A stretch of DNA of 64,000 nucleotides, taken from positions 966,501-1,030,500 of the forward strand of contig NC_091885.1 of the NCBI RefSeq assembly GCF_019399895.1, read 5' to 3'. Origin of the DNA: Cardiocondyla obscurior (Eukaryota > Arthropoda > Insecta > Hymenoptera > Formicidae). The notes below the pieces were generated by a model. It searched no databases, was not told where the DNA came from, and was given only the letters and a program-made list of their open reading frames with translations. Each line of letters begins with the position of its first letter. The first letter of the stretch is position 1. Below are positions 12,465-23,570 of the stretch, piece after piece. A program made the translations under genes and the position numbers.

Positions 12465-15035
12465 CGGCGGCGCGTGGAGCAGGTGCCGACGAAACGCTGC
12501 GAATAGTAACAACGCGTTTAAAGAGACAACGCTAACTAATTTAAGAGTCGCGACGTACGTATCGTTTAAATGCAGTCAATCGATTCCATTGAATGTGAGT
12601 TTATCACTCCTGTTTAAAAGTTATCTCAACAATTTATGTGGCAATTTCGTGTTCATTCTTTGTACACGATGAAATTTAACAAATTTGAAATCAAAGAGAG
12701 ATATTAACATAAAAAGGGACACAGCTAACGTAACACATCATATGCTTGTAACTTGTATTATTAAATAATGACAACAAATTATTGAATGGGATTTTACCTC
12801 ATTAAAATATGATACACTATTTGCGTCACGGTTCAGTTTTTACGTCGCAATTTTTTTTTTTTTTGTAATGTAATTTTCTTACGTTGCCATTATAACGACG
12901 TGACATTATATCGAGATAGGCATGCGTAGGCATGGTGAACGTCAGAAAAACCGGATTATCGAACGCGTTCTCTTAGCGGAACGAAATAGAATTCAATGAC
13001 GTCACCGTATCGGCGCACGAGCTGTAGGTGCGCTAGGCCTGTAACAGCTGATCGATCGAGTGGAATAGGGGCCTCGTGACGTCGCACGACCCTCGATGAG
13101 ATCACTTGGTTACAAGTGATGTCACAGGGCTACCCCGTTGCGCCGGCTGTAACGTCATTGCGACGTAATTTAATTATCCGTTTTAACTATCGGGAAAAAA
13201 AAAAATTAAAGTCGCAGCTGACACCTTTGACGGAGAAGAGAATCTTATCGGCTATGTAACCTGGTATTTATTTTCGAAGACAGATGAAATCGGTCGTTAC
13301 GCTCGATCGGTCGAGATGCTTTCCTCTTTTCCTCTTTAATTATTAATGTTATAGGATAGAGAGATATTGACCTGATGTAAGATACAAGTATTGATAAATG
13401 TATTTTAAGTCTATGAGGATTATACAGGTATCCTGCTTTAGTTTTTTTTTCCCGCGAAATGGCAGTAAGTAGACAGTTGAAATTCAGGCGACGTCGCTCG
13501 TTTAATTTGAAATTTGCGGCTGCAAATTGTGTCGCTATAAATATCGTATTTTAAAGTAAAATTATTTATAAAAATAGAAAGCCACTAATTGGCATGGCTA
13601 TTAATTAATGATTACATATTTAGAGCGCTGTATTATTGGGCTGCTGATCTAATCCATAGATATTTATAGTCCATGTGCACGTTTTATTGCACATGTCAAA
13701 ACAATGTGTTTTCCAAGGCAGGTGGTACATCACATTGCCGAGACGTTAACAATGTCCGTGGAACATCGATTTCTGTCCGAAAACTCGAGGTCTACCATAT
13801 CGCCGATGCCGCGATTATTTTTACTCGCGAAAACATGAAATTATAGATTGATATTACAAACAACTTACGTGATAAATCGTCTGCAGTTTTGCAAGTAAGA
13901 GCAGCTGCAACTGTTTAGTAATAGAGATAAAGTCGGATACGAAGAGATTCACTTATGATTAATCGTCACGTAAAGAAGGAAGGAAAAATGTTTCTCAAAT
14001 AATTTTTTTTAGCCAATTTATAATTTCTTAAAATTAATTCTGTCTTAATAAAAATATTCTGAAAGAGCCTACGCCACTGCGAATGTAAGCAGAAAGTAAT
14101 AATGTTAGCATAAAGAGAGAAGAAAAAATATGGATCTTGCCCGGAGGAGATTGCAATCGTTTGACTCACGAAAATAAAACGCCGATTCACCATGCGGTAA
14201 GACCGGTGTTCACACGCATGTACACATATACTTGTATAAAAGTATCATCGTGCCATTCTCGAGAATAGTTGGGCACTGAGCATCGAGCGAGCATGATCGA
14301 GGTAAGAGGAAATCAGAAAATCAGCGATAAAACAGATATAAACGAGCAAACAAAAAAGAAAAAAAGAAAAAAAAGAAAAAAGAAAAAAGAAACACGTGGA
14401 CGTGTTTTCCGCGAGTGACGTCGAATTCATGTGCGACTAGTTGAGCATGCGATTCCTCTGAGAAAAGTGAAAATTTCCCTCGTCGTTATCACTGTATAAC
14501 TTTAAAGACATTTAATTTAAAATACATGAAAAATATTAATAAAAGAAATTGCGGATAGACGTTAAATTAAATTTATGTGTGAAATAATTTCTCGGGCATT
14601 AAAATTACCGGACGATTATACTTAGCCGTGTACATTTTATTTCGGTAATCTGTTCTCGCTGCTGGTAAATAGGGAAAATCTTTTTTATTCATTACAAAAA
14701 TAACTTTGTATCGTTGGAAGAATTTCTAGTCAATCACGAGAAAGTGGGTTATCTTTTAACCTGATCGCGATTTAGGTCAAGTGAAGTGGAGCCCGAGATC
14801 GTGTCTATATGAAATAGCGAGGGTGTGGAAGATCTCACACGTATTCCTACCCATCTACCTGCGAATGTCACGTCAAATCGTCGTCGTCCTTCGCTTTAAA
14901 TTTTCACGAGATTTCCCGACGAATTCAATCTGCCGGTGATTTCTTCCGCCCTGCGCGTGAAATCGTGCAGCTCCACGTATTCGCGCGGCGCAATAAAAAG
15001 TCATAAATTTCCGAGTCAAGATATTTATCTTCTTG

Positions 15036-15129
15036 TAGATTGTCCGGTGACTTTAAATTAATTTAATGTAAATCCCTTCGCGTAGATTGCCCGGTGGCTT
15101 TGAATTAATTTCATGTAAATCTCTTGTAT
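15036..15129. repeat. Tandem duplication, two 47-bp units
   Basis: Two adjacent copies (15036-15082 and 15083-15129) share tagattg-ccggtg-cttt-aattaattt-atgtaaatc and differ at a handful of positions. The duplication lies about 200 bp upstream of the small secreted-peptide gene and has no open frame. It could be a duplicated upstream element or simple drift. Confidence 0.8.
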
Positions 15130-15305
15130 CACGTTAGAGAAATAAATCTTGCACGCGTGATTCCTTTACGAAAAAGTCTCATTGTCAGAAATACGACGAC
15201 GAAACCAAGAGCTTTCAAAATACTTATTTGAATCGATGCGAAAGAAACATTACGAAATTTTCTATATGAGACGAGAGTTCTCGTTTTAACGCAGACGCAT
15301 TAATA

Positions 15306-15326
15306 ATGCAACCGCAATGCATTTAA
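15306..15326 (+). promoter_or_regulatory. Short upstream ORF abutting the secreted-peptide start
   Basis: ATG at 15306 opens a six-residue frame (MQPQCI) whose TAA ends at 15326, immediately before the ATG at 15327. If the transcript includes it, termination-reinitiation or down-regulation of the main frame is possible. If translation instead starts in an upstream exon spliced to gatgcag|tttctg near 15341, the uORF is not in the mRNA. Confidence 0.3.
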
Positions 15327-15653
15327 ATGCTTTTGATGCAGTTTCTGGTTCTGTTCCTTGGCGTTTATGGGGCGTTTGGAGCTTCTCATGCGCCCCACGT
15401 GAGTCATGATCCTCATCTGGACAATAATGCGGAAGTGGTCGACGGGCAGCTACCTGGTACCGAGAATCTAAACGAAAAGGCGCTTCCAATATCACGCCTA
15501 TTCGGTACGGGGACGAGTAATCAGCCGGCGGGAAATAATCTAGCTGAGAGATCTCAAATACCTCGACGACTACCTGGGACGGCAAATCTGGCGGAAAAGC
15601 GAATCCCTGATATCGTCCTAAAGAGATTGTCGCAAGAGTTTGACAACGCTTAA
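15327..15653 (+). CDS. Small secreted repeat peptide precursor, unknown family
   Basis: It encodes 108 residues. Residues 1-18 are a hydrophobic signal peptide (LVLFLGVYGAFG), with likely cleavage after Gly18. A His-rich, acidic linker follows (HAPHVSHDPH at 21-30). Three imperfect repeats then appear: LPGTENLNEKALP at 42-54, QPAGNNLAERSQIP at 66-79 and LPGTANLAEKRIP at 82-94. Dibasic sites RR at 80-81, KR at 91-92 and KR at 99-100 could release short peptides, as in neuropeptide-like precursors, though no Gly amidation signal precedes them. There is no Cys. The sequence AATAAA at 15723-15728, 70 bp after the stop, supports a real 3' end. The second in-frame Met at residue 4 is an alternative start; an upstream exon is also possible. 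I do not recognise the product. It is a plausible lineage-restricted secreted protein. Confidence 0.6.
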   Translation: MLLMQFLVLFLGVYGAFGASHAPHVSHDPHLDNNAEVVDGQLPGTENLNEKALPISRLFGTGTSNQPAGNNLAERSQIPRRLPGTANLAEKRIPDIVLKRLSQEFDNA

Positions 15654-15722
15654 ATGTGTTTGATGATTTAAACAATTTAAAATAGCACGATGTGACAATG
15701 CAAATTATCAAGATGAAGGATT

Positions 15723-15728
15723 AATAAA
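15723..15728 (+). terminator. Polyadenylation signal of the secreted-peptide gene
   Basis: AATAAA sits 70 bp downstream of the TAA stop. The spacing is normal for a short insect 3' UTR and helps to separate this frame from chance open frames. Confidence 0.5.
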
Positions 15729-15759
15729 AAAGTCTTAAAAAGCAAATAATTTCGAGTTC

Positions 15760-16840
15760 CTGCGTCGTAATAATATAGTTACGAAAGTGATGAAACGATT
15801 CGCGGATAAAACCGCAGGAGAAATCATGTAATTTACATGCTTGTTCGTTCCTTTTCTCCTTCCTGGTTATCTCCCGGGATTGCTATTATGTACTTGCAAT
15901 TTTGTGGAAATAGAAAAACGTCCTATCCTAACCATAGTTCGAAACAAGAAATAAATTTCCTCGGCAATGTGATTACGCAATTTATTTTTTCATCTTTTAT
16001 TCGTATTCTGAACGATTTTGTTAACAGGAATATTTTTAATTTTTTAAAATCGAGTTTGCAATGAGTTTATGAAACCAGATGAAACACAATAATACAACTT
16101 CTTCGCGACGTTAGAATAATGCACAGTAAATTGCTTTATTATTTAAAATATAATATATTATAGTCAATATTAATTAAATATTGATTATTTTAATTAATCA
16201 TTTAATTATTTTTTATATGTTTTATAAAAATCAATACGTTTTGCGTTTCACGTACATAGCATTTGTCGGTAAGCATGAAAATGTTAGAACATACATTTAT
16301 GTTGTAATTAAATTAAAATTAATATTTCGTATTAATTTTATAGTAGCAATTATAGATATTTTAAAATTAATTTTAAAAATATATTATATTTTTATATTTC
16401 AAATCCGAGATATCAGCAGGGCATAGTAATATCAGCAGTTAGTAATACTGTCGGTACTTTTTCTCGAACCGCTGGTGAATAACAGGAGATACGGCTGGTA
16501 TCAATTTTTCAATTCACTGTATATTTTCCCCAAAAGATAACGCCACAAACAAAATTTAAAGATACGAATAATATATAGATTAAAATAAAAATTGAAAGAG
16601 ATAAGAAACGTACTGCAGTAAAAAGTTACATAAATTCCAAGTTTAATTTAAATTTTCGAAACGAAAAAAAAATATTTCCTATAATTAAAATTTTTTTTTT
16701 AATATTTATAGGCATACACGTTATTTAAAATATTGCCACGAAAGGCAGGGAGAGACATATAATTATTTTTAATTGCTATTTCTTCGATTTCTTTCATCTT
16801 TCTGTAGAAATTAGCGAGCGCATTGTATTCATACGAGTCA
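15760..16840. other. AT-rich spacer without a gene
   Basis: Mostly AT-rich sequence between the secreted-peptide gene and the fold-back element. The open frames here are runs of Ile, Phe, Leu, Tyr and Lys caused by composition. No splice-bounded exon was seen. Confidence 0.6.
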
Positions 16841-16848
16841 ATATATTA

Positions 16849-17314
16849 GGCGTACCGCACAAGACTTTCCGTAAACGCGTTACGTTACGTTACGTTACGT
16901 TACGTTACGTTACGTTACGTTACGTACTTACGAAGCTTAAACTTACGCCGCACTTATACTTGAACTTGGGTCAACGCACTTAGAAAAACGTAAACGCAAT
17001 AGAACGCTACGTTTTTGGAGTTTTAGAAAAAACTCGAGTTTTCGAAGTTTTTGGAATAAAACTCGAGTTTTCGAAGTTTTAGGAATAAAACTCGAGTTTT
17101 ATTCCTAAAACTCCAGAAACTTGAGTTTTATTCCTAAAACTCCAAAAACTCGAGTTTCTTCTAAAACTCCAAAAACGTAGCGTTCTATTGCGTTTACGTT
17201 TTTCTTTGTGCGTTGACCCAAGTTCAAGTATAAGTGCGGCGTAAGTTTAAGGTTCGTACGTAACGTAACGTAACGTAACGTAACGCGTTTACGAAAAGTC
17301 TTGTGCGGTGCGCC
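16849..17314. mobile_element. Fold-back MITE, PIF/Harbinger-like (TTA target duplication)
   Basis: A 466-bp element folds back on itself over nearly its whole length. Termini are GGCGTACCGCACAAGAC and the complement of GTCTTGTGCGGTGCGCC, with one mismatch, and each is flanked by TTA (16846-16848 and 17315-17317). Three-base TWA target duplications are characteristic of PIF/Harbinger elements. Inside each arm is a TACGT repeat (about nine units left, about five right), then matching blocks around cttacgccgcacttatac and cgcaatagaacgctacg. Near the centre are reiterated motifs of actcgagtttt and ggaataaa. There is no coding capacity, so it is non-autonomous. The arms are close to identical except for repeat length, so insertion is fairly recent. 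Confidence 0.85.
16876..16925. repeat. TACGT pentanucleotide repeat inside the MITE arm
   Basis: About nine tandem TACGT units lie in the left arm, against about five ACGTA units in the mirror position near 17258-17285. The unequal counts show slippage after the inverted arms formed. Confidence 0.9.
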
Positions 17315-17317
17315 TTA

Positions 17318-20300
17318 CGCTTTGTTAAGATTGACGTGCTACCCTTTAGCTTTTACCGTTTCGTACTTGTTGGACATTATTTTGTCAGCGAATTGCACCA
17401 AGTCATGGCAGTCCTTCGTACGTGTTAGAACTTTAATCCAGTCGACGTTTGAATTTAATACACGCAACCGATTAACAGCGAGATTACACAGGGCTCTACG
17501 TGCAGTCGTCGAGCTTATGGTAGCTTTAAACTAAAATTAGCTGAACTTCGCGTATCTTCGATACCGCGCCTTATTCCAGCAACGCCTCATGTTGATCGTC
17601 GAGTACAAGGATAATAGGATTTCAGTTCACTCGAAAAACTTGACTTAATCGCGTTTATTTATAAGTTATTTTTAATAACCGATTAAAAATAAATTTGTTC
17701 TTTCAAACAAGAAAAAAAAAAAGAAAAATAAAAACGTCTGTTAGTTTAAAATTACTTGACATAAAAATTATGCATCGATAAAAATAATTCAACTCGGCGG
17801 TCTAAATTTGATGTGAACTTGTAATTTATAAATTATGGCGACTAATTTAAATGAAAATGGGAACTTTTCTAATTAAGTTTGTAGTTTTTTAAAATAGCTC
17901 CTACAAGTTACAGACTTGACCTAGAACACTATTATGCAATACGTCTTTCTTTAAATAAGACGCGAAGTATACGTTTCGGGGAGCTATTTCTAGATCGCTT
18001 AAAAGTTTCAAGAGCCAATATAAATTGTATTACATACAAAAGCGTCCTCTTACAATTACACATTTTGATCGAGCGTGTGTAATCTCGGAAAGACGGATCG
18101 CGGAGAAAATTGCCAAACCAGTTTCGCGAGGCTTTATCTCCTCTTCGTGCACGCGTTATTACGTGCTATTATAGCGCAGCATCTTCACGAAGTGTGAAAT
18201 CTAATATTCACGTCGCACACAGGTTGTTGCTTCAAACTCGTATTCCTATTCGTATATATTCATGACCGTGTGTGCGTGCACCGACGTACACCACTTCGGC
18301 TATATCATGCGCAATACGCGAATCAAAAAGGGAGAGAGAGAGAAAATCAGTAGAGTCGCTTTTACATCCGCTAATCTTAACGAAAAGAGATGGTGTTTGC
18401 ACGGTCGAAGGTTGCGTGGACTGGTTACGGTTTCGGAAGCGAGTCAAAGACACCGACCACTCTGGTGTAACAGCAGTGGCCCCGGTTAGGTGGGTTAACC
18501 GGCTTCTAACTTTGACCGACGTCGGGCCGACGTTGCTTGTGCTCGCGAAATCGGTCGATTAAAGCCGGCCACCCGCGCGTATACGTTCAAAATCCCTACG
18601 ATGCATTGTGCATTTGAACGCGATAACTGTACCGTTAAGTAGATAGAGATTCCGAGACTATCGGTCAACATCGCGATACTTATGACAGGTCAATAAAACA
18701 GCTTTTGAATTTGTTAAAAATATATAAAATATAATTAAAAAAAAAATAGAATAAATAATATATGAGAAGGGGAAAAAGTATAGAGAAGTTTTATGTTTAA
18801 AGGATATCTATAGTTAATGTAATAAATTTTAGAAATGATATAGATTGTTGTATTATTTCCGCTTCGGAGTAAATGTAGAGTTCAATTATGATTCTGCTCG
18901 AAGAAGATTAGACGATATATCTAATTTGTTCGTAGCGAAAGGGTATTACGGTAGCGAAAGGGCACCACTCGCTAGAGTATCGGATTGCGATTCGGTAAAG
19001 GCATGTAGTGTTACAGTTCCGATGGACGGATGCACTATCACTGATATGGTTGTCTAGAAACAAACGTATCCGCACCGTACTTTCTCGCCGAGGAAGTAAT
19101 GTGACACGGTTATTTAACTTTTAGCTAATTTAAGTGGTATCACAATTATTTTTTTCAATTATATTCTTGAAAGATTATTTTTATAATTTATCTCGAACGT
19201 GTAGGCTATCGATAATGAGATTAAGTAGCGTCTTGAATGACGGTTATTAATAATTTTTAAGTTAAATGATGATACATTTAGCATAAAGTAAAATAATAAG
19301 TTTAGTACGCTGTATTCTAAAGCTGCACGTTTAAAATGGCGGATACGTTTTAGCAAAATAGTCGCAGCTATGAAGTCATAACATTTTAAGTTGTACACGG
19401 AGCACGTGAGGAGATTCATTAATGGAAAATGTGGAGTAGCTAAGTCAACACGCGTGTTGTATGTATTTACTCGCAATATCATTAGGAGTAAGTTCTAAAC
19501 GTTTATGTAAGCGTTATGAACACATATTAAAAAAAAAAAAAAAGAAAAAAAGAAAGAAAATTGGTAGCGAATTTAAATGACACTTGACGATATAATTGTT
19601 ACTCTTTGAAAGCCATCTTTCTGATTATTCGTTTCTATAAAAAAGATTTTGGTGACAACTATATTTGCTTCCTAAGAAACTTCAACAACAAAAAATTGTA
19701 AATTTACTAATATTGAAAATGTTAAAACTCTTATAAAGTTAAATTAAACATTCTTTTATTTAATGGTATAACTTTGAAAAAAATTATTATGGGGAAAAGT
19801 ATTAAATAAATTAAACTTTAATCCATCTAACGAAATTGTGGAATTATTCTTAATGATATTAGCGATTTTCCGTCATCCTCTTGACTCTCAGTTTTTTCTT
19901 CTCCCTTTCACAAAGTTATTCTATCTACCCGCAAGGGATAATATCGTTTGGTTTAACAATTATTGATACATATATCCATAGTATATGCATATAAAATGAC
20001 ACGAGTACCTATATCAAATTTATAAATATGTACCTACCTATATATAAATTTATACTTGTAGGTAACATGTAAAGTGTAAATTTAATACTTTTAATATTAT
20101 GAATTTTTACATTGCATAAGGCCTATGGATTTTCATACCTCTACTTATAGGTACTTGAAAATCATATTTCGAAAAATATCATATATTTTTATATCGGGAT
20201 ATACATATATGTAGCTGACATAATAAATGTCACGTAATGCGCTTGAAGAGCGAAACTTTGTCGTCGAGTTATAAAAATATATACTTATCGTCTTTAACTT

Positions 20301-22080
20301 CTGTGACGACCGATTCTTTCAAGCACCGAGAAAGTTAAAGAGCCAGGAAGGAGAACTCGAAGATGGTTCTATTTTCTATCGTCAAACCTGACGGGCTTCT
20401 TGAATCGTCGTTACTCGGAACAAGGAACATAAAGTGTCTTTGCATTTGATTCGTAGTTACAATGGCGATTGCCTTCGCCAAAGCGCGACTGCAATTCGCT
20501 ATTGTTTCCCGGTATGTTGCTTCGAAAAGGGCATTTTGGAGAAGCGTAACTTGACGAAACCCGTTAAGGAATCGACAAATCGTGTAATATTCCAATTATA
20601 TTAGATATCAAGTTCAGACACTTGTGATAATATAACGTTCACCGAATGGCTCTAAACAATTAAACTGGACTATGTATAGTCAAGGGAAAAGTAGGTCACG
20701 TATTCCTGACCGATAATTAACTAACATTCAAATCTAATAAAGTCCGCGCTCAGTGCTCTCTAGTACTTGTAAATTTTTTAAGACATAATAATTTATAGAG
20801 AATTTTCTAAAACAATTTTTTATTAACAAAACAAGTTAATTGTAACGCTTGGTGGGTTGAGATAACTTTTTTTTTTTTTCTTACATCTGCAATTAAAAGT
20901 TTACTCGAACTAGCTCGGATCGACCAAGTTATTCGTCATGCTCTCAGATTTGTAACGATATTTCCTTTCTGCGCATTGTAAAATGTAGATAACGAATGTA
21001 ACAGGGAATTAGAAAGTTTTTCAGCCTCCAATTGAGAGCCTGGCTTGTGTCCTCTGACGAATGACTTCGTTGATCCAGCTTGCGTTTGCTGTGAAATCGG
21101 AAGCGAGATCCAACAGAAAGAAGAAACTTTGGCGCAAACGAATGGATCCTCGCGCTTTAAGCGAAAGTTATTCGCGCACTGTTAATGCGTCTAACTAGCT
21201 CGCTTCTCTCGCTATCCACGCACCTGCGTCCTCTTTCCTCCCGTCGCGCAACGGCATCCTTTACTGAAACCCCGGAACTAGCTTTTGCGCATAGGTTTAA
21301 CATATGCACTGCATAATTGGACTGCACAACGCGTTTTCATTTTCGTCTATGCAGTTTCATACAAAGTAAAAATAATCTTACGAATGCGCGCCGTTCGTAC
21401 GTTTTATATAAATTTCCTCTCTATTTTTGAAGACGTGAAAACTTTATTAAGACCAAAGTTACATTCACTCTTGAAAAAGAGTACTTTTTACGACCATTGA
21501 AAGCTGTGAATGCACATTTAAATAGCCCTTTGAATATTTTCCTTTATTTACATAGTTGCTGTGTTGAAATAATTTATTAAAATAATTTTTTTTTATTTTA
21601 ACGCCGATGAATTAAATCAGAGGGATAATAAATACTTAAGGCTTAGCAGAAGACTGCGAAGAGCTATCGGTTTTATTCTAATTATGTGTATTATTTTATT
21701 AATTATAATGAAAACTGTTATAAAGCACCCAATAAAAAATTTTAGTACGGGGAATATTTCAGTTGTTAGATCATATATAATTTGCTCAACGATGGAAACT
21801 TGGAATGAGGAAAAGGTGTTCTGGACCGCGTAGAAAGAAGTACGCCGTAAAAATTGTAATAAAACGGTCGTTAACTGTATAAGCCATAATGGAGTGATAT
21901 TTGCGTCGCTCTAACGTCGGTCTGCTCGCTTTTTTTCCGAAGCTTTTAGAAAAATGTTATAACCATGGGTATTATTAAATATAAATTGTTGTAGAGTCGA
22001 ATTTTTTATATAACACCTAAATTATATTTTAACTAGAAGAAACCATGCGCGCACTATTTTTTAAAACACCTTAATTACTA
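17318..22080. other. Long stretch without a recognisable gene
   Basis: AT-rich, with a GC-richer island at 18060-18600 that contains no exon I can defend. A-rich runs occur at 17710-17730 and 19530-19560. Short TA-rich palindromes lie at 20030-20165, including a hairpin with gattttca/tgaaaatc arms near 20128-20162. Open frames are short and unlike known proteins. Confidence 0.5.
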
Positions 22081-22083
22081 TTA

Positions 22084-22108
22084 AAAAAAAAAAAAAAAAA
22101 AAAAAAAA
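22084..22108. repeat. Poly-A tract at the left edge of the palindrome
   Basis: A run of about 25 A lies immediately outside the left arm of the 22.1-23.6 kb palindrome, just beyond the donor of copy E on the minus strand. Confidence 0.95.
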
Positions 22109-22121
22109 TTATTTGACTTAC

Positions 22122-22787
22122 CAATCTGCATTCAGCGGAGTTGAAGAATTTTGCCGGTGACTGTAACATAAAAAGAAATAAATTAATGTAGACCTGTATA
22201 TTATTTTAATAAATTAATTAAAAAAAAATTAAAGTCTTTATTTAATAAAGATTTTATAAAAGAAATTTATGCTCACCTAAGAGTTGCTCCGTCGATGTCT
22301 GATGCCCTTCCCGGGCCTGCTCCTCCTCTCATTGTCAGATGGGACGTGACGAGCCATCCCCTTCCGCGCACTGGAAACTCGCAAACATCCCGACCGTGAT
22401 TCTACAATCGCGAAAATTATTCATCACTTTAACGCGTTCCTGTCCGGCACTCGCGTTTAGAATAAAGCCAAAAAATTACGTCCGAATACTGTACGGAACT
22501 CCCGGAACGACCGACACGACACGAACACGCGGTCGCTGCGTAGGGCGTGCTTTAAAGAAAGGAGACTTAATCACACGTGCACTCCTCACACGGAGAATCA
22601 CACGTGTTCTCCTCACACGGAGAATAGAGAGGATAAGATACTTTTCGTATCGCGAGGTTTTCGTTGCACGCAATACGCAAACGAGTATTACTTCCGGTAC
22701 GGACACACGTGGCTGCTGTACAGTGCGAAGTGAGTACGTGTACTGCGCGCGACCGCTGGAGAAGGACAAAGCGAGAGTGGGGGAAGC
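22122..22787 (-). other. Exon-bearing repeat family, copy E (left palindrome arm)
   Basis: On the minus strand a GC-rich leader runs from about 22787 into an exon ending at 22277. The exon contains gagaggaggagcaggcccgg and a gcggagcaac-like end. The donor is gtgagc (GT at 22276-22275), the intron is 116 bp (22276-22161), the acceptor is tgttacag, a 39-nt exon follows at 22160-22122, and its donor is gtaagt. The Arg-rich frame reads ERRSRPGKGIRHRRSNS and then meets TAG at the exon end. A glycine-rich frame starting at an ATG (MRGGAGPGRAS) stays open. Homology to copies F, A and I is clear at nucleotide level. Coding status is doubtful. Confidence 0.45.
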
Positions 22788-22789
22788 GC

Positions 22790-23570
22790 GCTCGCTCTCA
22801 CTCTCGCCTTGGCCCTCTCCGGTGATCGCGCGAGCACACGTACGTAAATACGCACTACACGCACAGCAGCCACGTACAATCTCCGTTGCCGAAAGTAATT
22901 ACGTATTTGCGTTCGACGAAAACCTCGCGATACGAAAACTATATACTCCTCTCTATTCTCCGTGTGAGGAGAGCACGTGTCGTAGTTGGTTCGTCGGTCG
23001 TTTCGGAAGTTCCGTACAGTATTCGGACGTAGTTTTTTGGCTTTATTCTAAACGCGAGTGGCGGACAGGAACGCGTTAGAGTGATTAATAATTTTTGCGA
23101 TTGTAGAATCACGGTCGGGGTGTCCGCGAGTGTCCAGTGCGCGGAAGGATGACTCGACACGTGCCACCTGAGAGGAGGAGGAGGAGGAGGCCCAGGAAGG
23201 GTATCCTGCTTCAGCGGAGCAACCCAGGAGTGAGTGTCATGTCTTATTGCTTATCGTAATCGCTTGGTTATGTTTTAACAATAATTAATAATAATAAAAT
23301 AATGAAAAAATAATTAGTAAGAGATTTTTAATTTTAGAAAAGTTTTATTTTATTTTATTTCTTTAATTATGATGATTCGGAAAATAGATATAATTATTTT
23401 ATTAAATATTGAATTAAAAAAGGAATTAAAGTTGCGTTAAAATTGTATCTTTTTTTTTTCCGTTAAACATTATTTGGACATCATCCTTCAATTAATATTT
23501 GTTAATTTTATGTTACAGTATCGTCGTTGCACGTGGTTGCAATATAACTCCGCTGCTGCGCATCGAATCG
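22790..23570 (+). other. Exon-bearing repeat family, copy F (right palindrome arm)
   Basis: The plus-strand exon ends at 23229 and includes ctgagaggaggaggaggagg, then a block reading PRKGILLQRSNPG. The donor is gtgagt at 23230, the intron runs 23230-23518 (289 bp) with acceptor tgttacag, the exon is 23519-23570 (52 nt, reads YRRCTWLQYNSAAAHRI), and the donor is gtgagt. The Arg-rich frame HVPPERRRRRRPRKG is open through both exons in phase 0. About 70 bp of leader before the exon, with the motifs cgcgagtgtcc and cgacacgt, is shared with copy I at 49.3 kb. No start or stop is evident. It may be an internal part of a longer transcript. Confidence 0.45.

Larger units (their letters stand above)
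6361..15240. other. Long non-coding region (likely kinase 5' intron plus intergenic)
   Basis: No protein-coding gene is recognisable. It holds poly-A at 6388-6410, T-runs at 7031-7048, (GTGC)n at 8851-8900, (TTA)n plus poly-T at 9063-9100, (TTTTTA)n at 10090-10133 and (GA)n at 11771-11794. A GC/CpG-rich block at 9480-9884 ends in a good plus-strand splice donor (tacg|gtaaga, GT at 9885-9886) and could be a 5' UTR exon. Another GC-rich block at 7690-7980 has no clear splice structure. A minus-strand TATA-like motif with a donor near 12.4 kb is listed separately. A-rich sequence lies at 14340-14392. Confidence 0.5.
22122..23570. repeat. Large imperfect palindrome: two divergent repeat copies
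   Basis: The sequence folds about a centre near 22788. The left arm is about 666 bp and the right about 781 bp; much of the difference is the longer right intron. Matching blocks include the centre (gcgagagtg versus cactctcgc), tacgcaaacgagtattac versus its complement, acggagaatagagagg versus cctctctattctccgt, and the block around ccaaaaaattacgtccgaat. Arms are similar but not identical, so the duplication is not very recent. The left arm has an internal tandem copy of cctcacacggagaat absent from the right. The centre is GC/CpG-rich and would lie between two divergently oriented spliced units. Confidence 0.8.

Noticed and set aside
15286..15711. A 141-codon minus-strand frame
   Set aside because: It is antisense to the secreted-peptide gene, which has a signal peptide and a polyadenylation signal. 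The antisense frame has neither.
16438..16470. taatactgtc resembling the miR-8 seed
   Set aside because: Only about ten bases match, the rest of the mature sequence differs, and no hairpin partner is present.
20128..20162. Small hairpin with gattttca/tgaaaatc arms
   Set aside because: Too short for a microRNA precursor and easily found by chance in AT-rich DNA.
22339..23079. A 246-codon ATG-led frame spanning the palindrome centre
   Set aside because: It reads through both arms of the inverted repeat, so its second half is essentially the antisense of the first. Residue composition follows the CpG-rich DNA and no domain is visible.
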